A DNA stretch of 64,000 nt from Nansenia antarctica (lineage: Eukaryota > Chordata > Actinopteri > Argentiniformes > Microstomatidae). Below, piece by piece: positions 19,887-31,349 of this stretch. The notes beneath the pieces were generated by a model, which worked only from the letters and a program-made list of their open reading frames with translations, was not told the origin of the DNA and made no database searches. How positions within the stretch are numbered: the stretch's first letter is position 1; the number at the start of each line of letters is the position of its first letter. Both the position numbers and the translations under genes were made by a program. The stretch is from contig OZ022352.1 in assembly GCA_963989245.1 (NCBI GenBank), positions 23,205,376 to 23,269,375 of the forward strand, in the 5' to 3' direction.

Positions 19887-22495
19887 ATGCGTCTGTCTAG
19901 ACAGATCAGACAGTTACTAGTATCAATCAATCTCATCTAAAGGATGAGAACAGAAGAGCAGCTGAATGAACACCAGATGAGCCCTGTCCATCCCTTCATG
20001 AACGGTCAGCCCTCAGACCATCAATCCTCAGACCACCACGTCAGTGAGTTCATACTGGCCTTGTGTGTGTGCGTGCGTGTGTGTGACTGCGTGTGTGTTT
20101 GTGTGAACGTGCCACCCAAATCCAATAGGCTAATGGCTGCTTCAACTTGCTGAACAGGGCTAATTGAGATAGGACAGCCTGTATTAGCCACTAATAAGAC
20201 TCAGTGGCTGTAGATGGTTGATTGATGAGGAGACGAGCCATGCCAGCGGCTAAAAGAGTGGGCTGTCGTAATGGATGAATACATAATCAGGAAGGCTGTA
20301 AAATGAATGTTCTTTTGAGTACACAGAGGGCTGTTATGGACAGTACACAGAGAGACTGTGAGCCGAGTGAGTTCTTATTCAAATGGTAATGTCAGAGAGC
20401 AATATTCTCTCAATAATATCCTCTTTGCTTTTTATGTTGTCAAGGTAAAGCTAAAGGTAGGCTATATTACATTCAACAGTCGAGCCAAACAATTGTTGTC
20501 TCCATTTGTGGTGGCTTCAGCTTATCATTGCACTGAGTGCACTTTCTGTATCTCATTGTTTGCAGTTTTATATTCAGAAAGAAAATCGCATGCATGTGAA
20601 TAATGGCAGGGGGGGGGGGGGGGGGGGATGATGGTATTGTGTATTTCAATGACATAAGAGATACCTGCTATTGCTATTGCCATGCAAATCTGTATCTTCC
20701 TGGAGCCAACAGTAACCTTAACCCGGTTTGTGTGGACCTGGCCTCACCTGGCACTGAAGATGATCAATAAGTGGGGGTATTGAGTGAAATACAATGGTGA
20801 TCTAATGTGTTTTACACAATGTTCAATTGGTTTTACAATCTAAAGAAAAAACACTCTGAATTCATGGAGAATTAATTGACACTGACATTAAATAATGTAA
20901 TTACTAAATGTAATTGTCTGTGGGCATAGCATCATAGTCTGGTTTTTGAAGCAGAAGTTCTTGAAAATTCACATTTCACATTTCAACTCGAAAAGCTGCC
21001 AACTGTAACAAAGAGAACTTGATTGATCTTTATTGGAAATGACACGGTCACTCCATAAGAACTTAACACCAGCTTGGGTCTTATCCAACATCTGCATTGG
21101 ATTTCTGGACAATCTCCCAAGTAAAAACGTATCTTGAAATGTCCCAGAGAACATCGTTAAATGAGAACTTGAGATTTATCGTGTAGATAACCTCAACCTT
21201 TGGCAGAAGAAGACACAAGTGGACAAATGGACTACTTGCATTTTTATAACCATGTGTTGGGTATGATGGAATGCATGGAATGCATGGAATGTGTATGATG
21301 TGAGGAAGTGTTTCATGACTACATGCACAGATGGGGAAGCGTAGGTGCGTAACACCGCTGTACCCCTCTGTAGTGACTATGCTTGAGCATATTACCAGAT
21401 GACAATCTTTCTTTATTGAAGACATCCTTTGTAACTGCATCACAATACTCAGTATACTCACTGTGTACAACAACATCAACATATCATCATTTAAGCTACA
21501 AAATAACGGAATATAGTATACCACAATAGAAGCACTGCCTAGTAATACTAAGCACATTTCCAAAATAACTGAGAGCCTTCCTTTATCAGGGAGAGACAGG
21601 TTACAAAAATGAGCAATCCTTTGAATTAGTCATCGAGTGGTTGTAAATGTGCCAAAATGAAACCTATAAGGAGCAGACATCTGCTGTTTACCAAGGGATC
21701 AATCCTTAACAGGCTCATAAACATCACTTTAATGCTTCTGATGAAGAAAGTGTCAGACTAACGACAGGCTTTTATACTCAACAGTCACACCTGGTGGATC
21801 GCTGGAGGGTGTGAATCACACCACCGATATGGAACAACATCAAGCGACCGCCGGGTCTTTCATTATATATGTGTTGGTCGATATTAGAGGGGGAAATAAT
21901 CACACCAGTGCATGGCAATAATAGACTTTGCATCATCATCGTGGTTTGGACCTAAAGACCCCAATCAATCCATTGTCAAAGCCTTTGTTCTGATCCTTGA
22001 CTAATATAGCCCGCTGACGGATTGACGAGATGGAGAGGGAGGGGAAGGGAAGGGAAGGGAAGGATAGGGAGGAGGGGGGGGGGGGGGGGGAGGGAGTTAA
22101 AGCTCAGAGGAGAAGGGAACATTTACTTTCCATTCAAGGGCATGCCAAACAGTAACGTTACATACAAATGAGTTGCGTAGCTCTACTGGTTATCTGGTCA
22201 CAATGACAAACGATGAAATACAGAAAAATCCACGCCAATTCAATTCATGATGCACTACAAGCACTGTATATTGTGCGTAGCAAAGTAAAGCCAACAGATG
22301 CTCCCCATGCATGCGGTGGAAAAAGGCAAGGACTTATCTCTCCCCCCCCCACCACCCACCCAATGCAACGTGATACATCCTGCCATTTGGCCAGAGTTAG
22401 GGTTAGCCTGCCGTGGACGTACTGTATGGAGAGAGGACCGGTGATGTGGTCGCGGCAGTGCCCTTCTCTCTCCTTATGAGCCCCTCCAGAAGGGC

Positions 22496-22499
<4 letters not shown>

Positions 22500-22554
<55 letters not shown>
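22500..22554. repeat. (GA)n microsatellite
   Basis: Pure GA run. GGGA-type repeats are at 22031-22065 and a G-run at 22075-22091. Confidence 0.93.
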
Positions 22555-22556
<2 letters not shown>

Positions 22557-22670
22557 GAGACAGACACCAGAGGGCAGACATAGATGGAGAAATAGAAGAT
22601 AGAGGGGCAGAGAGGGGCAGCTCCTACCCCTACCCACAGTCCTGCAGCCCTGCTGCTGCTATATTTACTG

Positions 22671-22692
22671 CCCCCCCCCCCCCCCCCCCCCC
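22671..22692. repeat. C22 homopolymer
   Basis: Uninterrupted C run. Similar tracts are at 23727-23748 (C22), 20610-20627 (G) and 45198-45223 (G26). Confidence 0.9.
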
Positions 22693-24207
22693 ACCCACTC
22701 CTCCTCCCCAAGCGGCCCAGCACATCACGTTGGTATTCTGTTACCCCCCTTGTGCCCCGGCATATACACCGCTAGTTATGCGGACGGCGGTCACAAGCCT
22801 GTTGGGCCCGGGGCCGGCTGTGCTGTGCTATGGTGTGGTGCGGTGTGCTTCACGGGGCATGCATTCACTCTGTCTAACGCCATCTCTCCCTCCCACCCAC
22901 CCACCCACCCAGCCCACCCCTAACCCTCCCCCCCTCCCCTCCCACCCCTCTCCTCAGTCAGGGCTGAGCAGGGGTCAGCGGTGGACCGGGTCCAGGACTG
23001 AGATTAATGACAGCGAGGCAGAGAGGACAGAGTGAGCTCGGACCAAATGGGGATCAATATGGAGGAGCGGCGCTAAGGGATGGGTTGAGACGTCCCGCCT
23101 GGCTCCTGATATGGGCAGGAGAGGGGAGGCGGAAAGGAATGCCACTGCTGCCAGATCAAATCCCATGACGAAGCTTGATTGCTCTGGCCTAAACGGCTGA
23201 CTGATGCAGTCATGCTGAGCCCTAATTGGAGATCATCAGTAGATCATTCTAAACCTTCATTCTTCAGAATGAGTCTGTTGATTGTGGATCCTGAAATAGA
23301 GTGATATCATACTAGATAGATAGAACCATAAGATATTCCTGACTCACTGGGGGTGTGTGGGTGTCTGATGTTTGCTTACATAAATTACATATTATTTCAA
23401 GGTTTCATTTTGAAATGCAATCACTGTAGTAAACAATGTGGTACGAACCAGAAAACATCCAAATCCCTGTGCTATATGCGACATTCCCTCGCATATAGGA
23501 AATATGGTCATAAAAAAGCCAGCTGCAAACCATCCAGGCGAATATGACGTCTTCACTCAGCCTGCCCCCCCTAAGTCTCATACTACCATCTAGTGGTAAT
23601 GTTGTAATTTGTAATTTTATCAGGACATTGATTTTGAGTCAGACAGGTCTCCGGTGATATGAATAAATGATCCCCTGGGAGCAGTTTGGTTCAGCAGCAC
23701 TCATCTCTGATGTGCAGGCTCAGCCGCCCCCCCCCCCCCCCCCCCCCCACCACTGCAATTATCCCACACCCTGTAAACCTGCCCCACGCCCAAACCTGAA
23801 GAGATTTTCCATTTGGCCATTATTGATTTCGTAAGTGAGATCTACCAAAAAGATCTCGTGCTCCTTATAACCACTTTATTCTGTAGTGGCGTGAGATCGA
23901 GGTGTCACCCTTCTCTAGCGTGACTCCTTACTTAATGAAGTGCAGTGCAAAACTAACTGCACATACAGACTTCTGTGTAGAGGCAGAGACATTACAAATA
24001 CATTCAAAATGTTTTCTTCAATACAATTTTGTTTTGCCATAATTGAACAAACTTGCACGTTCTTATCCCCCTAATACACACGGTAATGTCAACATAAAAT
24101 TGAAATGAACACAAACTCATTTGTGAGAAAGTAGGTGTTGAAGGATGAAAGGTGAAGGTTGAACCAAAAGGAACAATGCAAATGTGTTTTGTTGTTTCAT
24201 ACGTATT

Positions 24208-24222
24208 CCACCAGATGGCGCT
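24208..24222 (+). promoter_or_regulatory. Possible CTCF site, forward
   Basis: CCACCAGATGGCGCT agrees with the CTCF core (CCA-x-x-AG-x-x-GGC-x-C). It is in apparently single-copy sequence. Motif match only. Confidence 0.4.
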
Positions 24223-24509
24223 CTCTGCAAGGAAACCCTGAAGAGAACACAATCAGAGATTGAGCTGCTTTTGACTTTCTTCCAATTTCATCCTGAATAC
24301 TTACGATAATGAGAGTCAAAGTTGCTGTTTTTTCCATATCAGATAGAGTCGACGGTCTTCACTGGCTCAATTACAACAATAGTCATCAGATTCACAAAGA
24401 TATATATTCTACTAGGTTATTATGTTGTATATGTTCTATCATGTTCTATATTCTACCATGATGCTGTATGTGTCCACACAGGAAATGGACGACATCTGAA
24501 GATCCCTTC

Positions 24510-24823
24510 CACCTAGAACAGCCTTGCCTTTTTTACCTACTATAAGAGCCACCTTTACAATGGGAAGCTGCTACTTACACACAAAGACCACTAGTTGGCC
24601 GTCTTGTAAACTAGCCTGCCTCCTACACAGCAAAACTGCAAAATGGCTTTTACTAGCGTTATCCTGATGTGATTTAGAAAATGTAAAGATACTGGGTTGT
24701 AGAACACACATATCTAGGAAAAGTCATGAAAGGAGGGTCCTGAAATGTGATCGAGTGCAAAGTTATAAAACATTTCTTACTCACAGGGTCAAATGACCCC
24801 ACCCATGGCTGTTCTAGTGTTAA
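24510..24823. mobile_element. piggyBac-like MITE (copy 1)
   Basis: Inverted termini CACTAGAACAGCC (left end, one mismatch, about 24510-24522; right end complement GGCTGTTCTAGTG at 24807-24819) enclose about 310 bp, with TTAA immediately outside the right end (24820-24823). TTAA targets are diagnostic of piggyBac. The left TTAA has been lost. Near the right end GGGTCAAATGACCC is a perfect palindrome. There is no coding capacity. A second copy in opposite orientation lies at 34180. Confidence 0.6.
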
Positions 24824-24829
24824 TGTGCT

Positions 24830-26800
24830 TTAGGTACAAATACAACTCCTGTTCTCATATCGAAACAAAAACATCTCCATCCAATTACTGTACTACAGAC
24901 AGGCTTGTCCCCACAGTGGGTGTATCTAGTCTAGGTGGGTCCCGTTATTTTCCATCCACATGTAACATGAGAGTCAACCGGCATAGCCTTTGATCATCGT
25001 GGTTTCCTGAACGTCACAGCCAAGCGCTTTGTTTGCTAATGTCCTGTCCTCTACTCTTAGGACACACAGTGATCTGCCAGGGATAAGTACAGTCCAAATC
25101 GTTGAGACATGCTGAAGTGGGCACCGTACCTGTACTGTGTGATTTAGATTTTGTATTTGATGTATTTGAAGGTAAACATGTTGTCCTCCACAAACATGTT
25201 GTCCTCCACAAATTATATACGAGCACCCCTCCTTGTGTCAATTGGTGACAATTATTATACATTAACGTACGACTGAAAAGTTACCAGAACGTGTAGTGCT
25301 TATTAGATTCATTGACTGTCTTGCTTCTTATGACTTTGCATTTATTTGAAGGCAATCCACAGATTTGGGATTAAAGTTACTGGAGGTTGGAGTGCTTATT
25401 TTATTCATTTCCAAGGATTTGACAGTATCATTCGAAAACAGTCAATTGGCCAAAAGGTGCGGTCTGAGGGGGTGCTCTCCGCTTTCCATCCTATTATCAC
25501 ATTTTTAATGATAACAACCTATCACTTAGACCACACCATCGCGTCATCTTGAAACTCTGAAACAATCTCTATGGTAAGACGAATCATTCACCAAAGTTTC
25601 TTGGGCCAATCAGTGTAATTTCTTAAATGCTGCATCTATATAGCAAGACACCCCGTTCATCTAAGTTTTGTATTTGGAAATATACTACGTAGTGTAATAC
25701 TTGTGTAATACGTTATCTGAGTCATGAGGTGATTATGACCCCTGGAACTGTAGGCCTCATTGCAGTTTAAATGAGAGAGGTACTGCACCACTGTGAGGAT
25801 CCGAGGCCACACCTCACACTGGGAGTGAATTCCCTCCTTCGGGCCGGCAGCACACCACTTTATTTACAGAGAAAATGAGAGAATGTACCGGTACACAGCC
25901 AAGGTGATAATGAGAGATAGTAAGTGGAGAGACGGGAGTGGAGCGCTGCACAGCGGAGGGCTAGTTAGGACTCAGGCATTGTTATAAGATGAAATCCTAC
26001 AGTGACTCCCCACTGCTCAATAACCTCACTCACTCACTCACTCATCCCTAGCTTAAATGGACTCTGGTGCCTCCATACTATTCCAGCCCTCGCAGAACAC
26101 CTAACAAGACCTGAATAGTAAACAAACACAAGCCAGTCAGCAGAGCAATAACGGCGCAGATCTGGCCCATGTCTGTTTTCTGCCGGGCGGCTTGGGACTA
26201 GCCTACCTTACTGACTCGCTGACAACCTATACACCCTCAACAGCACTCAGATCCTCTTCTGAAATCAGGGAAGCAAGCTCAGTAAACATCTTTAAATGGC
26301 TGGTTATAAACCTATCTATTCAATTTAGCTTTTAATTAGCATTTTATCTATGCATTGTTGAATTTTATTCAATCAATCAATTCAGCTCAATCCAACCATA
26401 CTTGCGCCCTCTGGTGGTCAAGACGAGCAACAAGAAATCCTCAGGGGTGAACCGCTCTACCAAGGTGGAGCAGAAGGTGGAACCAGTGAACTTTGCTAAG
26501 CCAAAGGACATCAGTGATTGGTCAAACCAAGACTGAGGTGTTCTGCAGGCTACGTCTATCACCAAGTTACATTAGTCTACAGAGATATTGTGAGTAGGCA
26601 ATATGCTCCAATCCATCATTGAAACTAAAACTAGCCATGTTTTAATTATGTATGTGGCCCGCATTGTCCTGAATATTTGAACATATTTGGAAGTGTGTGT
26701 GTTTCATTAAAACTACATGACGTGGCTAGTGGTAAGGAATCTGACTGTAAACCAACATCTGTTAACGGCGGTAGTGAACCACCTGATGTTAGTCTTGACC
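24830..26800. other. Single-copy sequence, no gene confirmed
   Basis: A frame open from about 26340 to 26535 (VVKTSNKKSSGVNRSTK, then VEPVNFAKPKDISDWSNQD and stop) has protein-like composition but a weak acceptor and no recognisable homology. A 19-bp direct duplication lies at 25175-25211. Confidence 0.4.
26404..26417 (-). promoter_or_regulatory. Possible CTCF site, reverse
   Basis: GCGCCCTCTGGTGG is the reverse complement of CCACCAGAGGGCGC, a near-consensus CTCF core. It faces the forward site at 24208. Confidence 0.42.
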
Positions 26801-26972
26801 AGATAATGTATGTTTTTATTATGCTCATAATAACTTTTGCACTGTATTGCTGATGTCTTAGTTGTTTTCGTTTTTAATCTGTTCTTTGGTGTTGTATTGT
26901 ACAGCACTTTGAGCTGCATTCTTTTGTATGGAAGGTGCTGTACAAAAAGCTTAGTTTTATTATTATTATTAA

Positions 26973-27005
<33 letters not shown>
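26800..27005 (+). repeat. LINE 3' end with (TTA)n tail
   Basis: The piece TACAGCACTTTGAGCTGCAT then GGAAGGTGCTGTACAAA can fold into a stem (GTACAGCAC pairing with GTGCTGTAC) and is followed by a TTA/ATT simple-repeat tail (26953-27003). This stem-plus-tail form is typical of CR1/L2/Rex-like LINE 3' ends in fish. No ORF remains. Confidence 0.55.
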
Positions 27006-27006
<1 letters not shown>

Positions 27007-27128
27007 CAGGCGATATGTATTCTTATCTCACTCCCTTCACTTTACGTCCGGAAATCTCTGTCTAGTAGGTCTGAACCTAAATAATCTCTCTCTCTTTCTC
27101 TTCCATCCTCCTCTCTCTCTCTCAACAG

Positions 27129-27300
27129 AAACTCTACAGCAGCAGAATCAGAGGGCACTCAGAGGGCAACACTCCACCACTGCAGAGAGAGATAATCAGA
27201 ATCCCCACAAGAGCAGTGGGCCTGATTACTACCTGCTCAGCTGGATCCATTTTCTGTACTGTTGGGGTTGGTACTGGATACAGATATGACATGAAATTAA
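27129..27300 (+). other. Candidate terminal exon behind a strong splice acceptor, unidentified
   Basis: A CT-rich tract (27080-27124) ends in CTCAACAG at 27121-27128. Two overlapping frames stay open after it. One ends YYLLSWIHFLYCWGWYWIQI then stop at 27290. The other contains AVGLITTCSAGSIFCTVGVG, which resembles a membrane segment, and stops about 40 bases later. Neither matches a protein I know. CT microsatellites often imitate polypyrimidine tracts, so chance is quite possible. Confidence 0.18.
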
Positions 27301-27351
27301 ATCAGAGATTTTCCCATCATGGGCAGTAAACAAACAGCCTTTTGGCATTAT

Positions 27352-27441
27352 GTCAGTAACAGTGGAGGCTGGTGACTTCCAGAATTATTGGGGAGGCCAG
27401 GCCTCCTCCACCTCTATGGAGGAGCCTCCACTGGTCAGTAA
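27352..27441. mobile_element. 74-bp hAT mini-element with perfect 8-bp TSD
   Basis: The element at 27360-27433 starts CAGTGGAGGCT and ends AGCCTCCACTG, so its termini are perfect 11-bp inverted repeats. The octamer GTCAGTAA flanks it at 27352-27359 and 27434-27441. An 8-bp duplication and a CAG...CTG end fit the hAT superfamily. The interior is only about 50 bp, also partly self-complementary (GGAGGCC...GGCCTCC), and cannot code. Confidence 0.7.
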
Positions 27442-27677
27442 CGGAAAAAACTGATTAGGAAAGAAACATCACGTGGTGCAGTAGAGGATTGTGTGTGGCC
27501 CAGTTTGGAGTTGTCAGTGTCCTAAAACCAGGGATGTATAGTACAGCCAGGTCAAATAAAAGACTAATCAGATTCATCTTGACAATCTAATTTAGAGGAG
27601 AAATACTTTTTCATTTTATTTGACAGATATAGTAGAGATTTAGACAGGAAGGATGGGTGAGAGAGAGAGGAGGGATG

Positions 27678-27894
27678 ACATGTAGTGGTGGTCTAGTGGA
27701 TAGTGCGTTGGACTTGTGATCGGAAGGTTGTGAGTTCAAATCCCGCCTGAAACCACACCACTACTAGTGTGCCCTTGTGTAAGGCACTTAGCCCTCAGTT
27801 ACTCCAGGGGGAATGTCCCTGTAATTCGTAATTGTAAGTCGCTTTGGATAAAGGCGTCTGCTAAATGGCAAAATTATTAATTAATTACATGTAG
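27678..27894 (+). mobile_element. tRNA-derived SINE with L2-type tail (copy 2) and 8-bp TSD
   Basis: This copy is nearly identical over its whole length to the one at 14479, including A-box, B-box and the GTCGCTTTGGATAAAGGCGT tail. The octamer ACATGTAG flanks it at 27678-27685 and 27887-27894 and is a good candidate TSD, although GTAG may belong to the SINE. Few differences between the two copies suggest recent mobility. Confidence 0.87.
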
Positions 27895-29262
27895 AGCAGG
27901 TATTATTTATACCTGAGTGCATACCTCAATGTTATACAGGCATGACATCCATGTTTCTCATGACCTCAATGGAATCTCTCAAATTGCAAAGAGCACGCTC
28001 AAAAGACAAAAGGAGTGTGCACTACAAATCACTAAACCTCCTGTCTGTCAAAAGTGCATCAATCAGTGAATGCTAACCCTAACCCTAACTATAAAGATTA
28101 CACAATCTATAAAGAAGACTACAACATAACTCGATAAATTCGCTCTTATACTATTCCTATAGAGGTTGCTCTACGGTTAACCTCAACTGACAAGCAATTT
28201 ATAACCCTCTTCTATCTGCTGTTTCTTGATGCACTGTTCCATGTCCCTATTAACTCCAAGGGTACCTTCAAAATGAACATTCAATGCACATCTGAAAACT
28301 TGGAAGGTGAAGATGAAGAACACTTGACTGTTGACTACGATGGGACTGTTTGGTAGAGCTAGTCTATGCTTTTAACTGTTTCGTCTTCAACAGAAACATA
28401 ATCCAACACCAATAAGACCACACAAGTCTTACTATATCATGTCAGCAACCCCCCCCCCGCCTCGCCCCCGCCCGAGCATCACATTTTGGTCTAAAACCAA
28501 CATCCTCCCTGAACTCAGTTGATCACCACATTGTGATGTGTCCTGTTCTGTTCTGTTTTTCTCAGTTCGGTCTTCTTTCAAAGCCACCTAACTAACTGTC
28601 CCTGGAGCCGACGAGCTGTGCAGTGAACTAAGGTCTTGATGTTTTTAAAAAGAAAACACATAACCCTGGTCGTGAAACGTGACACCTCATCTGTCTGACT
28701 TTACACAGCCCCGGCTGATCCTACCCACAACTCTTTAACCCCCGACCGCTTTCTCTACACCTGCACCTGTCCTCCCAGCAACCCCCGAAAAGCTTTTACC
28801 ACAGATAATTTAACCTATCCTGAAGGCAGTGACTTGTGCAGTGCAAAGGGTTGTGTCAGAACTGAGATGATTTGAGGCAGAGAGTACACACACCGAAGAT
28901 ATCTGATGGATTAGCATGGCACAGCATGAATAATTCAGGGACAGCTGTGTGCGAAATTCATAAAACATCTCAGAGACGATTCGTATCCTTAGAAAGTGTG
29001 TTTTTCCCAACTAAAGCTGGATTGAATACCCCTGTCTCTTTCTGTTTGGCGTAAGGCCTCTATGCACATGTGCACATCAGTTTGTATTCTCACCGTTGTT
29101 AAAAGGACATTGACAATCCTGCCATCTTTGTGAGACTGCTGACTTTGGCTCCAGCCTGATCCTTCATCTTGCCTCAAAGGAAACTTTATTGTTGACACAT
29201 CTTATTTTGTTCGACTGTTGTTGACTCCACATAACATCTGGCCAGTGCTGTCAGGCTGTACA

Positions 29263-29278
29263 CACTCACACACACACA

Positions 29279-29370
<92 letters not shown>
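29263..29370. repeat. (CA)n microsatellite, about 107 bp
   Basis: CA run with a single CACCCA interruption. Confidence 0.95.
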
Positions 29371-29372
<2 letters not shown>

Positions 29373-31327
29373 GTTCAAAGACTTAGTATTACTGGCAGAT
29401 ACTGAAGGACAGGCTAGGCTAAAGTGGAGGATAAATGTGTTCAAAGAACAGCACACATAAAACATCACAACATAATATGCACCCATAAAATAATAAAAAG
29501 CCAATAAATACAATTGTTGTCAGCCAAATTATCATGGAGAAAAAAACAAACATACCCGAACCAGAATGGACCCATAGACAATCAGACCCAAACCTGAATG
29601 GATCCGTGAACAAGAACACCAGAAGCCCCACACTAGCCCCACGGCCATGTCGGCATCGAATCCGGCCCATGCCCTGCTGACATGCCCTCTCTCGCTTCTT
29701 CTCCTTACTTTCCTGTCTGTCTTCACTGAATCTGTACAATAAAATGAAAAATATGACTGGGACTGCCCCCACTCAGAAAAAATAACTTTAAAAAAAATAA
29801 AACAAGTCTCCAAAAGAGACATTTTTGCTTGCTTGTCAACGGGTTATGGAAAAAACTGAATTCACAAGGCATGGCCAACACTGTGTTCCGTGTTAGCCGA
29901 AGACCACCACCAATGGCCAGACAATACAATGTTACTAGTGTTATGTCTTTTGCTGTCCATTATGGATGATCAAGCATGTTGCAAGATAAAGAGATACTTG
30001 CTGCGATCGCTGGCAGAGATAAACACCAGGAAAGACCTTCAGGATACTGTTTGGCTCACCCAAGTTGGCAATGATCAATGGACAAACCAATTTCAGAGCC
30101 CTGTGTTTCTCGAACGTGTAATTGGAATCAGGGTGTATGAAATCCATACCATAGTCCAATGGGTAGTCAAATATAATAAAGTATAGTAATAATTATGGAA
30201 TTGTAACTGTAACAATCTTCATTTGCCATTATACTGTTGATTAGTCTTCTTCTCTATTGCAGCAAGTAGGCTAACTTAATGCCCTCGTCATTTATCTTGA
30301 CTTGATCATTCTAGACAGCTGAAATGGGCATAGCTAAAACGAATGAAATGCGGTTATCTGGCAATGACTGTGGTCTGTTTAATGACTGCTCCCACTGGTT
30401 AGGCACACTATCTCAGTCTGGGTTAGGGGACACAACTGGATGTTTGTACTTGCTCTTGTAATAGTTTGCTGAGGTGTGATTCACAAAAATAAAATGATAC
30501 CTTACTAAAGTAAGGTCACTCCTATATAATTCAATGGCCACACCCACTAACACCAACTTTGAGTGGTTGATATGAATGTGGCATGATGAACACGACTGTG
30601 AAAACAACATGCTGTATACCGTATAACATTTAATGTTATAATGCAGGAAATCTTCTGTCATTGTGGGAAATGGCAATCGGGAAACACCCAAATGCGTTAC
30701 ACATCCAGTGCAAACGGATGTTCGGTAAATTTCTGAAATGTCTGGTATGTTAAATCGTTGCCGGTCACATTGTCCGGAAACCCTGACACATACAGACACA
30801 CACACACACACACACACACAGATATGTTTAGCTGAGAACCTTATGAACCAAACAGGAAACTGTAAATTATCCAGAATGGTGATACGATGTGATATGTGGA
30901 TACTCCGCTCCACAAGTATTAGTGAATTTCAAGACTTTTTTAATCAAGGGGATTTAATTTGGGGCACTTGAGAAACGGAGGATTAGCTAAGTGGCCGAGC
31001 AACACTGAGTTTAAAGATGTGAGATCTCCATTAACTTTAAACACCTTGAGGAGTGGGAGAGTGGGTAGAATATAAAAAGCAGAAGAAAAAAAAAGAAATA
31101 GAAAAAGCTTTGAGCCCACAGGCCGCTCTAACTCGTGGGGATTTATGGTGACAACACTGGGCTTTTATTTGCTTTTCCCTCAGCAATTTCCCCCCAGAAT
31201 TGACCTGCTCAGGCCGTCTCCCTGGGCGACCCCTTTTCACTGGCCTAACGAAAGTACCAGATGTTGCTACGCTACTGACGGGCCGATAGAGAAGCCTGCA
31301 GCTCGGAGACTACCTGCCAGAGGTCAC

Positions 31328-31349
31328 TGCTGCTGCTGCTGCTGCTGCA
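31328..31349. repeat. Short (CTG)n run
   Basis: Seven CTG units in otherwise single-copy sequence; the frame across it is not convincing as a coding exon. Confidence 0.8.

Larger units (their letters stand above)
19900..24500. other. Mostly single-copy sequence, no gene recognised
   Basis: Besides the GA, G and C tracts listed, nothing recognisable was found. 22700-23170 is GC-rich with CCCACC repeats (22890-22950). The open frames here are short and lack splice or start support. Confidence 0.5.

Noticed and set aside
26340..26535. Terminal coding exon ending DISDWSNQD
   Set aside because: Protein-like composition, but the acceptor is weak, there is no donor or upstream exon, and no family recognised; kept only as a remark.
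28076..28090. Interstitial telomere repeat
   Set aside because: Only about two CCCTAA units, expected by chance; a real tract is at 39531-39595.
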